Assembly (NCBI GenBank): GCA_027682585.1
Contig: JAQCZH010000002.1
Location: 248,001-312,000 of the forward strand
DNA: 64,000 nucleotides
Direction: 5' to 3'
Origin: Lachnospiraceae bacterium AF51-6-b8A
GTDB taxonomy: Bacteria > Bacillota > Clostridia > Lachnospirales > Lachnospiraceae
Shown: positions 1 to 6,919 of the stretch, piece by piece
Layout of the letters: every line of letters starts with the position of its first letter
Numbering within the stretch: the first letter of the stretch is position 1
The notes under the pieces: generated by a model
The model's input: only the letters and a program-made list of their open reading frames with translations
Told to the model about the DNA's origin: nothing
Databases searched by the model: none
Translations under genes and position numbers: made by a program

Positions 1-357
1 GTCTTTGCTGTTCCCCAAAACGATACTCTTATAGCCGGGGACCGGCTCCTCTTCCACAGTGTATCTGATATACCCCGTATCATCCGTTTCAGGGATATCT
101 TTAAAGCTGCTTTTCCATGAGTTCGCCTCATTCAGGACAAGTCTTCTGCCGGTATCCTTTCCATCGCCAAGAAGCTTAACTGTAACAGAATCTTTCTTGG
201 GTCCCACCCAGATCTTTTGAACATCTACAGCAGTCTTGTTCACAACTTTTCTCGGAGTATTCTCCTTGGCATACACCCTTGCACCTGAAGACGGGAAGAT
301 ACTCCCAATTGCCAAAAGCAGACACAATAAGCCCCCTATAAGCTTGCCTATTTTCAT
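1..357 (-). CDS. Cna-B domain surface protein, N-terminal part (cut by window edge)
   Basis: The reading frame is open from an ATG at 357 to the window edge, 119 codons, with no stop. The start has a purine-rich ribosome binding site (AGGGGGAAAA). The first ~30 residues form a signal peptide: a basic start (MKIGK), a hydrophobic stretch, then a small-residue region ending near VYA. From about residue 45 the protein reads VQKIWVG...VTVKLLGDG...WKSSF and then YTVEEEPVPGY, the pattern of a Cna protein B-type beta-sandwich repeat. Such proteins are secreted, usually anchored to the wall by an LPXTG motif, and serve as adhesins or pilins. The anchor and further repeats would lie outside the window. 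The family call is firm; the specific ligand is unknown. Confidence 0.85.
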   Translation of the reverse strand, partial: MKIGKLIGGLLCLLLAIGSIFPSSGARVYAKENTPRKVVNKTAVDVQKIWVGPKKDSVTVKLLGDGKDTGRRLVLNEANSWKSSFKDIPETDDTGYIRYTVEEEPVPGYKSIVLGNSKD

Positions 358-376
358 TTTTCCCCCTTCCCTTTCC

Positions 377-438
377 TATGAGATATTTCTCATATCTGCA
401 GGGTCACTGTCCTGACCCAGCCAAAAGGATTAACCTTT
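377..438. repeat. Three adjacent small hairpins between the Cna-B gene and E1
   Basis: Three perfect small inverted repeats stand side by side. They are TATGAGA/TCTCATA (377-394), GGGTCA/TGACCC (401-418) and AAAAGG/CCTTTT (422-438). They lie in the leader of the Cna-B gene (minus strand) and at the approximate left end of element E1 (plus strand). They could be recombinase or regulator sites, or leader structure; the sequence does not decide. Confidence 0.5.
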
Positions 439-483
439 TAGGGACAGAGAAAATAACAAAAACTTGGAAAGGAGGTAATTCTC

Positions 484-2154
484 ATGTCAAATACGAAAAG
501 AACAGGACAAACAGCCCTTTATGAGCGTTTAAGTAGAGATGATGAAATGCAGGGAGAAAGCAATTCCATCACCAATCAAAAACAGCTACTTGAAAGTTAT
601 GCGAAAAGAAACGGCTTTGTAAATATCTATCACTATACCGATGATGGAGTAAGCGGAACAACCTTTGATAGAGAGGGATTTCAGAAAATGATAAAAGCAG
701 TAGAAGAAAACAAAGTATCTACTGTGATAGTAAAAGATATGAGTAGGTTTGGCAGAGATTACCTTAAAGTAGGCTTTTACACCGAAATACTTTTCAAAGA
801 AAAGGGAGTAAGGTTTATCGCCATCAATAACGGAATAGATAGCGAAAAACAAGCAGAAAGCGACTTTACCCCATTTCTAAATATTATGAATGAATGGTAT
901 GCAAGAGATACCTCAAGAAAAATACAATCCATCTTTAGAGCAAGAATGGAAGAGGGTAAAAGAGTATCACCAAGCGTTCCATACGGCTATTATAGAAATC
1001 CTAAGAACAAACAGGAGTTACTTGTCGATAAAGAGAGTGCAAAGGTCGTAAAACGCATTTACAGGCTTGTAATAGAGGGATATGGAGTAACACATATAGC
1101 AGACATATTAACCAAAGATAAAGTCCTTATTCCGTCAGCCTATGCCCAAATACATTACCCCGAAAATAACCATAGCTCAAAGAAAAGAGGAATAGAAGAC
1201 CCGTATTTTTGGACACCGACCACAGTAGGTTATATCTTAGAAAAAAGAGAATATATGGGTCATACTGTACTTGGTAAAACAATATGCCTTGATTACAAAA
1301 CTAAGAAACGCAGAAAGGCAAAAGAAGATGAACTCATTATCTTCAAAAACACCCATAAAGCCATCATTGACGAAGAAACATGGAATAACGCTCAAAGGTT
1401 AAGAAAAACAGTGAGAAGAAGTCCAAAGTACGGAACAACCTCACACCCCTTTACAGGACTTTTAATCTGTGCAGATTGTGGAGGTAAATTAAGTTACAGA
1501 GAGCCGGCAGAATATAAAGAAAAGAAATATGATTGTGATTATTGCTTTGTATGTCAACATTACAGACACAGAAAAGGCTCTTGCAGTATGCACTACATCA
1601 AGGTAAAAACAGTGAATGAAATTCTCCTAAAATCAATCAAAGAAATCACAGATTTTGCAAAAGAAGAAAAGCAAGAATTTCTAAAAGTGATGAACAAATT
1701 ATCCGATGAAAAAAGGGAAGAAAAGTATCAAGATGATAAAACGAAATTAGAAAAATTATCTTCAAGAAATGAAGAACTAACAACCCTTATTACAAAGCTA
1801 TATGAAGACCATGCACTTGGAAAAATTCCCGCAAAACACTTTGATAGATTATTTAATATCTATGACACGGAGCAACAAGAATTAGAAAAGCAAATACAGT
1901 ATTTTGAAGATGAAATAGAAAGCTATCATCAGAGAAAAGTTGACACCGATAAATTCCTAAAGATGATAGAAAAATATACCGATATTGAAGAACTGACAGT
2001 CCCAATGATAAATGAGTATATAGAAAAAGTTGTAGTCCATGAAGCCACAGGGGGAAGAAAAGGAAAAGATAGAAAACAACAAGTTGATGTGTATTTTAAC
2101 TTTATAGGCAACTGTCAAGTACCACAAAAAGCCGATATAGAAAAAATGGCTTAA
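484..2154 (+). CDS. Large serine recombinase of E1 (TndX/TnpX-like)
   Basis: 556 residues, starting at an ATG with GGAGG 9 bases upstream. The N-terminal resolvase domain has the catalytic serine in YERLSRDDE (S17), then VKDMSRFGRD and an INNGID segment typical of large serine recombinases. A recombinase domain follows. A zinc-ribbon region at about 325-370 carries CADCGG and further CxxC and CxxxxH pairs. A coiled coil precedes the C-terminal DUF4368-like part (about 505-550, ending in VDVYFNFIGN). The enzyme should excise and integrate E1 by site-specific recombination. It shares domain layout with the E2 recombinase at 28729-30525 but is clearly divergent, in contrast to the near-identical relaxase cassettes. 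Confidence 0.93.
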   Translation: MSNTKRTGQTALYERLSRDDEMQGESNSITNQKQLLESYAKRNGFVNIYHYTDDGVSGTTFDREGFQKMIKAVEENKVSTVIVKDMSRFGRDYLKVGFYTEILFKEKGVRFIAINNGIDSEKQAESDFTPFLNIMNEWYARDTSRKIQSIFRARMEEGKRVSPSVPYGYYRNPKNKQELLVDKESAKVVKRIYRLVIEGYGVTHIADILTKDKVLIPSAYAQIHYPENNHSSKKRGIEDPYFWTPTTVGYILEKREYMGHTVLGKTICLDYKTKKRRKAKEDELIIFKNTHKAIIDEETWNNAQRLRKTVRRSPKYGTTSHPFTGLLICADCGGKLSYREPAEYKEKKYDCDYCFVCQHYRHRKGSCSMHYIKVKTVNEILLKSIKEITDFAKEEKQEFLKVMNKLSDEKREEKYQDDKTKLEKLSSRNEELTTLITKLYEDHALGKIPAKHFDRLFNIYDTEQQELEKQIQYFEDEIESYHQRKVDTDKFLKMIEKYTDIEELTVPMINEYIEKVVVHEATGGRKGKDRKQQVDVYFNFIGNCQVPQKADIEKMA

Positions 2155-2157
2155 AAA

Positions 2158-2166
2158 TGGTATAAT
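2158..2166 (+). promoter_or_regulatory. Extended -10 promoter before the hydrolase
   Basis: TGGTATAAT begins 4 bases after the recombinase stop codon and lies about 56 bases before the hydrolase ATG. The same AAAATGGTATAATATT context recurs at 5136-5151 before the NTF2-like gene, so it looks like a reused element promoter. No convincing -35 is seen, as is common for TG-extended promoters. Confidence 0.6.
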
Positions 2167-2222
2167 ATTGTTAATTATTTAGAGAGAAAAATTAGAATTT
2201 GTACACAGGATGGATTAGACTA

Positions 2223-2975
2223 ATGAATATACATGAATTTGGAAAAGGTAATGAACAAGCAATTCTGCTGATACATCCTTCTGTTGTAAGATGGGATTAT
2301 TTTGAACATTTAATTCCGCTTCTCAAAAACAAATATCATCTGATTATTCCGGCTCTTCCCGGATATGATTCTGAGGATGAAAGTGACTTTACAAGCATTG
2401 AGAAGATCGCTGCCGAATTGAATGAGTGGCTTCAGGCTGAAGAGATTGCCGAATTGTATGCAGTATATGGGTGCTCGATGGGCGGCTCCGTTGCTTTAAT
2501 GGTAACGCTTGGACAACTTATTCCAATCAGACACTGCATTATGGACGGAGGCATTACACCATATCAGCTACCATGGCTTGTCACACGCTTTATTGCCTTG
2601 AGAGACTATCTCATGGTGATGCTGGGCAGGACAGGTGGAGTGCGCTTGCTTGAGAAGGCTTTTGCTACCGATGAATATTCGAAGGAAGATCTTCAATATG
2701 TTGCAGATGTTTTGAAGTGCTCCAGTAGAAAAACGTTATGGAGAACTTTTGACTCATGCAACAACTATAAGATTCCACAGCCCATTCCGAAGGTCGATAC
2801 GCAAATGCATTACTGGTATGCCGATGGCGAAGAAAAGGAGCGAAAACTTGATATCGCCTACATGAATCAGCATTTTCCGCAAACAGAATTCAAGGTTTTG
2901 CCTAAACTGGGGCATGCAGGTCTTGTTTTACTGAAACCGGATTTATTTGTGACAATGATAAACGAATTGTTTTGA
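2223..2975 (+). CDS. Alpha/beta hydrolase, E1 cargo
   Basis: 250 residues with ATG 2223; a TTG at 2199 would add eight residues but has no ribosome binding site. LIHPSVVRWDYF resembles the HG-x oxyanion strand, and YGCSMGG is a GxSxG nucleophile elbow. PKLGHAGL near the C-terminus supplies the likely catalytic histidine. No signal peptide, so cytoplasmic. It sits where E2 carries TnpW and an EXLDI gene, so it is variable cargo. Its codon use is less AT-biased than its neighbours, suggesting a separate origin. The substrate cannot be predicted; esterase, lactonase or antibiotic-modifying roles are all possible. Confidence 0.8.
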   Translation: MNIHEFGKGNEQAILLIHPSVVRWDYFEHLIPLLKNKYHLIIPALPGYDSEDESDFTSIEKIAAELNEWLQAEEIAELYAVYGCSMGGSVALMVTLGQLIPIRHCIMDGGITPYQLPWLVTRFIALRDYLMVMLGRTGGVRLLEKAFATDEYSKEDLQYVADVLKCSSRKTLWRTFDSCNNYKIPQPIPKVDTQMHYWYADGEEKERKLDIAYMNQHFPQTEFKVLPKLGHAGLVLLKPDLFVTMINELF

Positions 2976-3040
2976 GACAGACAAATTGCAGTTTGTCGAA
3001 GTAAAACAATTAAATACAAGCTATAACATAGCAGTTCACG

Positions 3041-3072
3041 AAACAGTAAATCAAATCGGTTTACTGTTTTTT
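3041..3072 (+). terminator. Intrinsic terminator, left copy flanking the E1 cassette
   Basis: Stem AACAGTAAA / TTTACTGTT followed by TTTTTTC. Near-copies stand at 6282-6316, 24556-24595 and 27811-27852, so this hairpin marks both sides of the DUF3847-relaxase-NTF2-SAP cassette in both elements. Confidence 0.8.
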
Positions 3073-3103
3073 CTTTACTAAAAATCAGAAAGGAGAACAG
3101 AAA

Positions 3104-3424
3104 ATGAAAAATATAGATGAAAAAATCTTAATGGCAGAAGAGGAAATTAAGCAGTTACAAAACAAAAGAAAAAAACTCATCAGTCAGCAGAAACAGGAAG
3201 AACGAAAGAAAAGAGATAAAAGGCTTTATGAAAAAGGAGCAGTTTTTGAAAGTATCTTTAACGAAAGCAAGGATTTTACCAAAGATGAATTTTATCAGCT
3301 AATTACATTCCCAAATATCAAAGAAGCAATAAATGAAAAAATCCTAAAAATCATGGAGAAAAGAGAAAAAACGGAAGAAGAAAACATAGAAAAACAAGAG
3401 AAAGTAACGGAAACAGAGCAGTAG
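3104..3424 (+). CDS. DUF3847 family protein
   Basis: 106 residues with an AAAGGAG site before the ATG. The protein is highly charged and mostly helical. An N-terminal coiled coil (EEEIKQLQNKRKKLISQQKQ) leads into KRLYEKGAVFESIF and a short C-terminal charged tail. This is the DUF3847 pattern, found beside MobA/MobL relaxases in Firmicutes mobilizable elements. The function is not established; the position next to the relaxase and the coiled-coil character suggest a mobilization accessory, relaxosome or DNA-binding factor. A close copy is at 27459-27779. Confidence 0.8.
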   Translation: MKNIDEKILMAEEEIKQLQNKRKKLISQQKQEERKKRDKRLYEKGAVFESIFNESKDFTKDEFYQLITFPNIKEAINEKILKIMEKREKTEEENIEKQEKVTETEQ

Positions 3425-3625
3425 TCCCTTGTTTACAAGGGCGCATTTATACACCCTAAAGGGTGTGTGCGTTCTCCGAAGGCTCTTGCAGAGAGCATAT
3501 CAGCTAAAGCTGATACAGGGGAGCTACACTCCCCTACGGAAATAAATTTCCTACCCCTTGTGTACTTACCAAAAGAAACCGGATAAAAAACAATCCGATT
3601 TTTTTAGTAAGTCTTATCCATCGCC
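3424..3625 (+). ncRNA. Row of conserved hairpins before mobL: structured RNA leader or oriT
   Basis: A 200-base non-coding stretch with consecutive hairpins. They include CCCTTG/CAAGGG, ACACCC/GGGTGT, CTCT/AGAG, TATCAGC/GCTGATA, GGGGAG/CTCCCC and GGAAAT/ATTTCC. A nested structure follows: outer ACTTAC/GTAAGT enclosing CGGAT/ATCCG with a T-run. The E2 counterpart (27246-27468) keeps the helices while changing bases. ACACCC/GGGTGT becomes ACACCT/AGGTG, GGGGAG/CTCCCC becomes GGGGAA/TTCCCC, and ACTTAC/GTAAGT becomes ACTTCC/GGAAGT. The paired changes argue for selection on folding. It could be a cis-acting leader controlling relaxase expression or the oriT; the terminator-like last helix favours an attenuator. 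Confidence 0.65.
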
Positions 3626-3663
3626 ACTGTATCCACATCAGAAAAAGAGAGGAGGTTTTAGCT

Positions 3664-5124
3664 ATGGCGATATATCATCTTAGTATAAAGATTATCTCAA
3701 GAGGCAAAGGCAAAAGTGCGGTTGCAGCAGCTTCTTATCGAAGTGGCGAAAAGATAAAAAACGAATATGACGGCATAGTCCATGACTTTACAAGAAAAGG
3801 CGGAATAGCACATACAGAAATCCTATTACCACAAAACGCACCACAGGAATTTTCAGACAGAGGAACGCTATGGAACAGTGTAGAGAAAATAGAAAAAAGT
3901 AAAAACTCACAGCTTGCAAGAGAAATAGAAATCGCCTTACCCAAAGAATTAAACAGGGAAAAACAGATAGAACTTGTAAGAGAATATGTAAAAGAAAATT
4001 TTGTAAAAGTCGGTATGTGTGCCGATATTGCTTTGCACGATAAAAATGACGGGAATCCACACGCTCATATCCTATTAACTATAAGACCGTTAAATGAAGA
4101 TAAAACATGGGGAGCAAAATCAAAAAAGGAATATATCCTTGATGAAAACGGAGAAAAAGTAAAACTCAAAAATGGCAATTACAAAACAAGGAAAATAAAT
4201 ACAGTCGATTGGAACGAGCAAGACAAAGCGGAAGAGTGGCGAAAGACATGGGCAGATATTACAAACAAATATCTTGAAGAAAATAGCATACAGGAAAAAG
4301 TAGACCATCGTTCCTATCAAAGACAGGGCATAGAAGAAATACCGACCATTCATTTAGGAGTATCAGCAAGTCAAATGGAGAAGAAAGGTATAGCCACCGA
4401 CAGAGGAAATATCAATCGGGAAATCAGAAAACAGAATAGGCTATTACAAGAAATCAAGTTAAGAATAAAAGCCTTAATGAGATGGATAAGGGGAATTGGA
4501 AAAGAAGAAAAAGCAGAAACTGATAAACTCAAATCCACCCTCCCACCCAAAGAAAATTTGCTATCCGTTTTTGAAAATCTTATCCGTAAAAATGCAGATA
4601 ACCATAATACAGATTTAGAAAAATACATCGAAAGCTATCAATTCTTAAAAGAGAAAAACATTATTTCCTTATCTGAACTGAAAGAAAGTATAGTTACTTT
4701 AAGAGATAAGAATTACAAGACCACAAGAGCCATTAAAGATACTGAAAAGAAAATAGATGGTAAAGTACAGCTTATTGACCAAGCCGAGAAATATTTGAAG
4801 TATAAGGACATCTACAAAGCCTATACGAAATTAAAGAAAATAAAACAGGAAGATTTTTATAATGAGCATACGGCGGAGCTTATTCTATTTGAAAGTGCAA
4901 GGAAACATCTCAAAGAGCATTTAGGGGAAAGTAAGACCTTAAATATATCCAAATGGAAATCGGAACTTACCACTTTGAAGAAAGATAAAAAGAGCCTATA
5001 TAGTCAAATATTAGAAATACGAGAAGAAGTAGAGCATGCTGAAAAAGTTAAGACTTGTATTGAACAGTTACAGGAACATTCAAAGCAACTAACACAGGTA
5101 AAACGGAACGAGTTAGACCTATAA
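3664..5124 (+). CDS. mobL: MobA/MobL family relaxase (MobQ type)
   Basis: 486 residues; AGGAGG site before the ATG. The start MAIYHLSIKIISRGKGKSAV is the classic MobA/MobL opening, with a tyrosine in AASYRSGEK. The metal-binding histidine motif is NPHAHIL at residues 131-137, preceded by ALHDKNDG. After about residue 260 the protein is charged coiled coil, a probable partner-binding region. It should nick the element's oriT and pilot the strand during mobilization. Length matches small MobQ relaxases without a primase domain. The copy at 25751-27211 has the same length and is very similar. Confidence 0.93.
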   Translation: MAIYHLSIKIISRGKGKSAVAAASYRSGEKIKNEYDGIVHDFTRKGGIAHTEILLPQNAPQEFSDRGTLWNSVEKIEKSKNSQLAREIEIALPKELNREKQIELVREYVKENFVKVGMCADIALHDKNDGNPHAHILLTIRPLNEDKTWGAKSKKEYILDENGEKVKLKNGNYKTRKINTVDWNEQDKAEEWRKTWADITNKYLEENSIQEKVDHRSYQRQGIEEIPTIHLGVSASQMEKKGIATDRGNINREIRKQNRLLQEIKLRIKALMRWIRGIGKEEKAETDKLKSTLPPKENLLSVFENLIRKNADNHNTDLEKYIESYQFLKEKNIISLSELKESIVTLRDKNYKTTRAIKDTEKKIDGKVQLIDQAEKYLKYKDIYKAYTKLKKIKQEDFYNEHTAELILFESARKHLKEHLGESKTLNISKWKSELTTLKKDKKSLYSQILEIREEVEHAEKVKTCIEQLQEHSKQLTQVKRNELDL

Positions 5125-5139
5125 AATCAAGCGAAAAAA

Positions 5140-5148
5140 TGGTATAAT
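5140..5148 (+). promoter_or_regulatory. Extended -10 promoter before the NTF2-SAP pair
   Basis: TGGTATAAT lies 15 bases after the mobL stop and 37 bases before the NTF2 start. The E2 copy keeps it (25727-25735, minus strand). The two downstream genes can therefore be expressed independently of mobL. Confidence 0.65.
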
Positions 5149-5185
5149 ATTAGACAAGTATTTGATTTTGGAGGTGCTTAAATTC

Positions 5186-5605
5186 ATGGATGAAAGAGAG
5201 AAAATCATTCGTTTATGGTTTGATATGTGGCTTACACAACAAGACTTAGGAATAGATGATATTTTTTTGGATGATGTGATTTATATTGAGAGTTGGTGTC
5301 CTAAGTATGAAAATCGGCAAACAGTAAAGCACTGGTTTAATGAGTGGAATACAAGAGGAAAAGTTCTTGCGTGGGATATAAAGCAATTTTTTCATAAGGA
5401 TAATCAAACTATTGTAGAATGGCACTTCAAAAATAAAATGAATGAGGGGAAAGTTGAAGAATTTGACGGTATCTCTTTGATTGTTTGGACAGCCGATAAT
5501 AAGATAAAAGCGTTGAAAGAGTTTGGTTGTAATTGTAACAACTACAATCCTTACAAAGAGAGTGAAACACCATTATTTAGAGATGAAAAAGTAAATTGGT
5601 TTTGA
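5186..5605 (+). CDS. NTF2/SnoaL-like fold protein, first gene of a conserved pair
   Basis: 139 residues from the ATG at 5186, which has GGAGGT ten bases upstream; the in-frame TTG at 5162 has no site. The pattern fits a SnoaL-like NTF2 fold: an N-terminal helix (EREKIIRLWFDMWLTQ), a DVIYIESWCP strand, a helix QTVKHWFNEWNTRG, and beta strands with a TIVEWHF core. The C-terminus carries GCNCNNYNPY, an unusual cysteine-asparagine segment. NTF2 folds act as small-ligand enzymes or protein adaptors. No catalytic set is obvious. It is followed by the SAP/DUF6434 gene 15 bases later, and the pair recurs in E2 with about five amino-acid differences. The fold is inferred; the function is unknown. Confidence 0.65.
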   Translation: MDEREKIIRLWFDMWLTQQDLGIDDIFLDDVIYIESWCPKYENRQTVKHWFNEWNTRGKVLAWDIKQFFHKDNQTIVEWHFKNKMNEGKVEEFDGISLIVWTADNKIKALKEFGCNCNNYNPYKESETPLFRDEKVNWF

Positions 5606-5620
5606 GGAGATAAAATATTG

Positions 5621-6235
5621 ATGGAAAGTAGACCTGAGTTTGACAAAATTACATCGTTTGATGAATTTACTAAATACTATTGGTATCGTGAAGAACTTTC
5701 ACAGATATGCAAGTCATTAGGATTAGAATATAGAGGCACAAAACAGGAACTCAATTATATTATTGAGCAATACTTTAAGGGCAATTTGATTAAAAAATCA
5801 TCAATAAAAAATGAAAAGAAGCAAGTGGAAAATATTACTTTAGATACACCATTACTTGAATGTGGTTTTTCTTTTAATGCAAAGTTCAGAGAATATTTCG
5901 CTGTTTTAACAGGTATCTCACCATTTAAATTTACTGCTGATATGGCAACAGTTTGGAGAAAAGTAAAAAGAGAAAATGATTTGAGTTTTACAATTCAAGA
6001 TATGCTAAAAGTTTATTATGGGAAATCAGATTATGCAAAGTATGATAATTCGGTTTGTCAATGGAATCAATTTTTAAAGGATTTCTGTGCAGACGAAAAT
6101 AGTTGCAACTACTCAAACAAATTAAAAGTAGCTTCTATTCTTTGGAAAGAAGTCAGAAATTCAAGAAATGAAAAAATTTATTCAAAGAATCTTTTGACTG
6201 AATATGCCGATAAAATAAAAGAGTATTGCAAGTAG
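5621..6235 (+). CDS. SAP-like / DUF6434 protein, second gene of the pair
   Basis: 204 residues from ATG 5621 (GAGGAG upstream). The TTG at 5618 is equally spaced and is the only start left in the E2 copy, where ATG has become ATA. Residues ~10-50 (FTKYYWYREELSQICKSL, then LEYRGTKQELNYII) look like a SAP helix-turn-helix of the type that binds AT-rich DNA. The rest (about 75-180), with CGFSFNAKFREYF and FKFTADMATVWRKV, matches my recollection of DUF6434. It is probably a DNA-binding protein working with the NTF2-like neighbour. It has no membrane segments. The role is unknown: mobilization accessory or cargo defence/anti-defence are both possible. Confidence 0.6.
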   Translation: MESRPEFDKITSFDEFTKYYWYREELSQICKSLGLEYRGTKQELNYIIEQYFKGNLIKKSSIKNEKKQVENITLDTPLLECGFSFNAKFREYFAVLTGISPFKFTADMATVWRKVKRENDLSFTIQDMLKVYYGKSDYAKYDNSVCQWNQFLKDFCADENSCNYSNKLKVASILWKEVRNSRNEKIYSKNLLTEYADKIKEYCK

Positions 6236-6281
6236 GATATTTTTAGCTTGCTAAACTAACAATTCAATAAAAGCTAACACG

Positions 6282-6316
6282 AAAGCAGTAAATCAAAAAG
6301 GTTTGCTGTTTTTTCT
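6282..6316 (+). terminator. Intrinsic terminator, right copy flanking the E1 cassette
   Basis: Stem GCAGTAAA / TTTGCTGT with wobble pairs, then a run of six T. It shares about 55 bases of context with the copy at 3036-3094 (CACGAAA before, AAAGG after), making a direct repeat around the cassette. Confidence 0.75.
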
Positions 6317-6342
6317 TTGCTTAAAAACGGAAAGGCGGACAC

Positions 6343-6507
6343 ATGGAAGAAGAAAAAAGAGTAATAAAAGAACCACAACATAAACAGTTAATAATGGATA
6401 TTGGAAAAATAAAATACACCGTAAACCTACATTTCAAGCAAGGTACAGGGGAAACATACAAGGATAAAATACTAAAGCTAATCAAGAGAGAAACAGAGAA
6501 GATATAA
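6343..6507 (+). CDS. TnpW family small transposon protein
   Basis: 54 residues starting at an ATG preceded by AAAGGCGG. The sequence includes KIKYTVNLHFKQGTGETY followed by a basic C-terminus with IKRET. This resembles the small TnpW proteins encoded in serine-recombinase elements of the Tn4451/CTn type; no activity is established. E2 carries a relative at 28403-28600 that is longer and placed next to the recombinase instead of at the far end. Confidence 0.65.
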   Translation: MEEEKRVIKEPQHKQLIMDIGKIKYTVNLHFKQGTGETYKDKILKLIKRETEKI

Positions 6508-6600
6508 ATTTATCAAAAAAAATTTTGTTTATGTCCTTGACAAATCTTCCCAAATGGTTCAATTGTTCTTTAAAAAAACATATTTAAGACATAATATATT
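6508..6600. other. Junction region E1 / host DNA
   Basis: Very AT-rich non-coding stretch that must contain the right end of E1. It holds a TTGACA hexamer at 6536-6541, but no clear -10 at the right distance and no gene. Confidence 0.4.
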
Positions 6601-6636
6601 AAAAAAGCGCCAAAATCAAATGTTATGATTTCGGCG
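6601..6636 (-). terminator. Intrinsic terminator of the glycoside operon region
   Basis: On the minus strand CGCCGAAATCA pairs with TGATTTTGGCG (one G-T pair) around a 7-base loop, followed by CTTTTTT. It lies downstream of the esterase remnant and the GH1 gene. Confidence 0.8.
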
Positions 6637-6653
6637 TTGACTACACATTTTCT

Positions 6654-6890
6654 CTAAAATACCTTCTGAGCCTTCAGGATACCATCCGCAAAATCTGGTT
6701 CCGCACCACAATCCCTCTCCAAAAAGAAACGGCTCTCACTGTAACAATATCGGCCGCCCTCGATCGGGCAGATCTCACTCCCTGCTCACGCAGGCGCTTG
6801 AGCATCAGGCGGCTGTCATCATAGAGAACTTCGGACTTGGAGGCAAAGAGATAAATCGGGGTACAGCCTGTGAAGAATCCCGTCCTTTAC
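6654..6890 (-). pseudogene. Remnant of an alpha/beta-hydrolase (esterase/lipase) C-terminus
   Basis: There is no start codon. One frame (about 6890-6770) reads TGCTPIYLFASKSEVLYDDS and continues LMLKRLREQGV. That resembles the region around the catalytic aspartate of fold-3 esterases. The frame then shifts, and the rest, ending LKAQKVF, runs to a TAG at 6654. A stop closes the first frame upstream. It is best explained as the decayed tail of an esterase once downstream of the GH1 gene. The family assignment rests on one short motif. Confidence 0.5.
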
Positions 6891-6919
6891 ACATGAAACT
6901 GATATATTCCGAATGATCT

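Larger units (their letters stand above)
409..6540 (+). mobile_element. Mobilizable element E1 (serine recombinase / MobL type), approximate ends
   Basis: An AT-rich block of seven co-directional genes: large serine recombinase, alpha/beta hydrolase, DUF3847, MobA/MobL relaxase, NTF2-like protein, SAP/DUF6434 protein, TnpW. It differs in base composition from the flanking host genes. It has no type IV secretion genes, so it would depend on a helper conjugative element. The 3.1-6.3 kb cassette is nearly duplicated in reverse orientation at 24.6-27.8 kb (E2). The ends are not resolved. TGTCCT occurs at both 408-413 and 6532-6537, but a 6-mer match is weak evidence. Confidence 0.8.

Noticed and set aside
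408..6537. TGTCCT at both presumed E1 ends as an integration core
   Set aside because: A 6-base match between two ~100-base regions is expected by chance, and no interrupted gene supports it, unlike ACCTTTT at E2.
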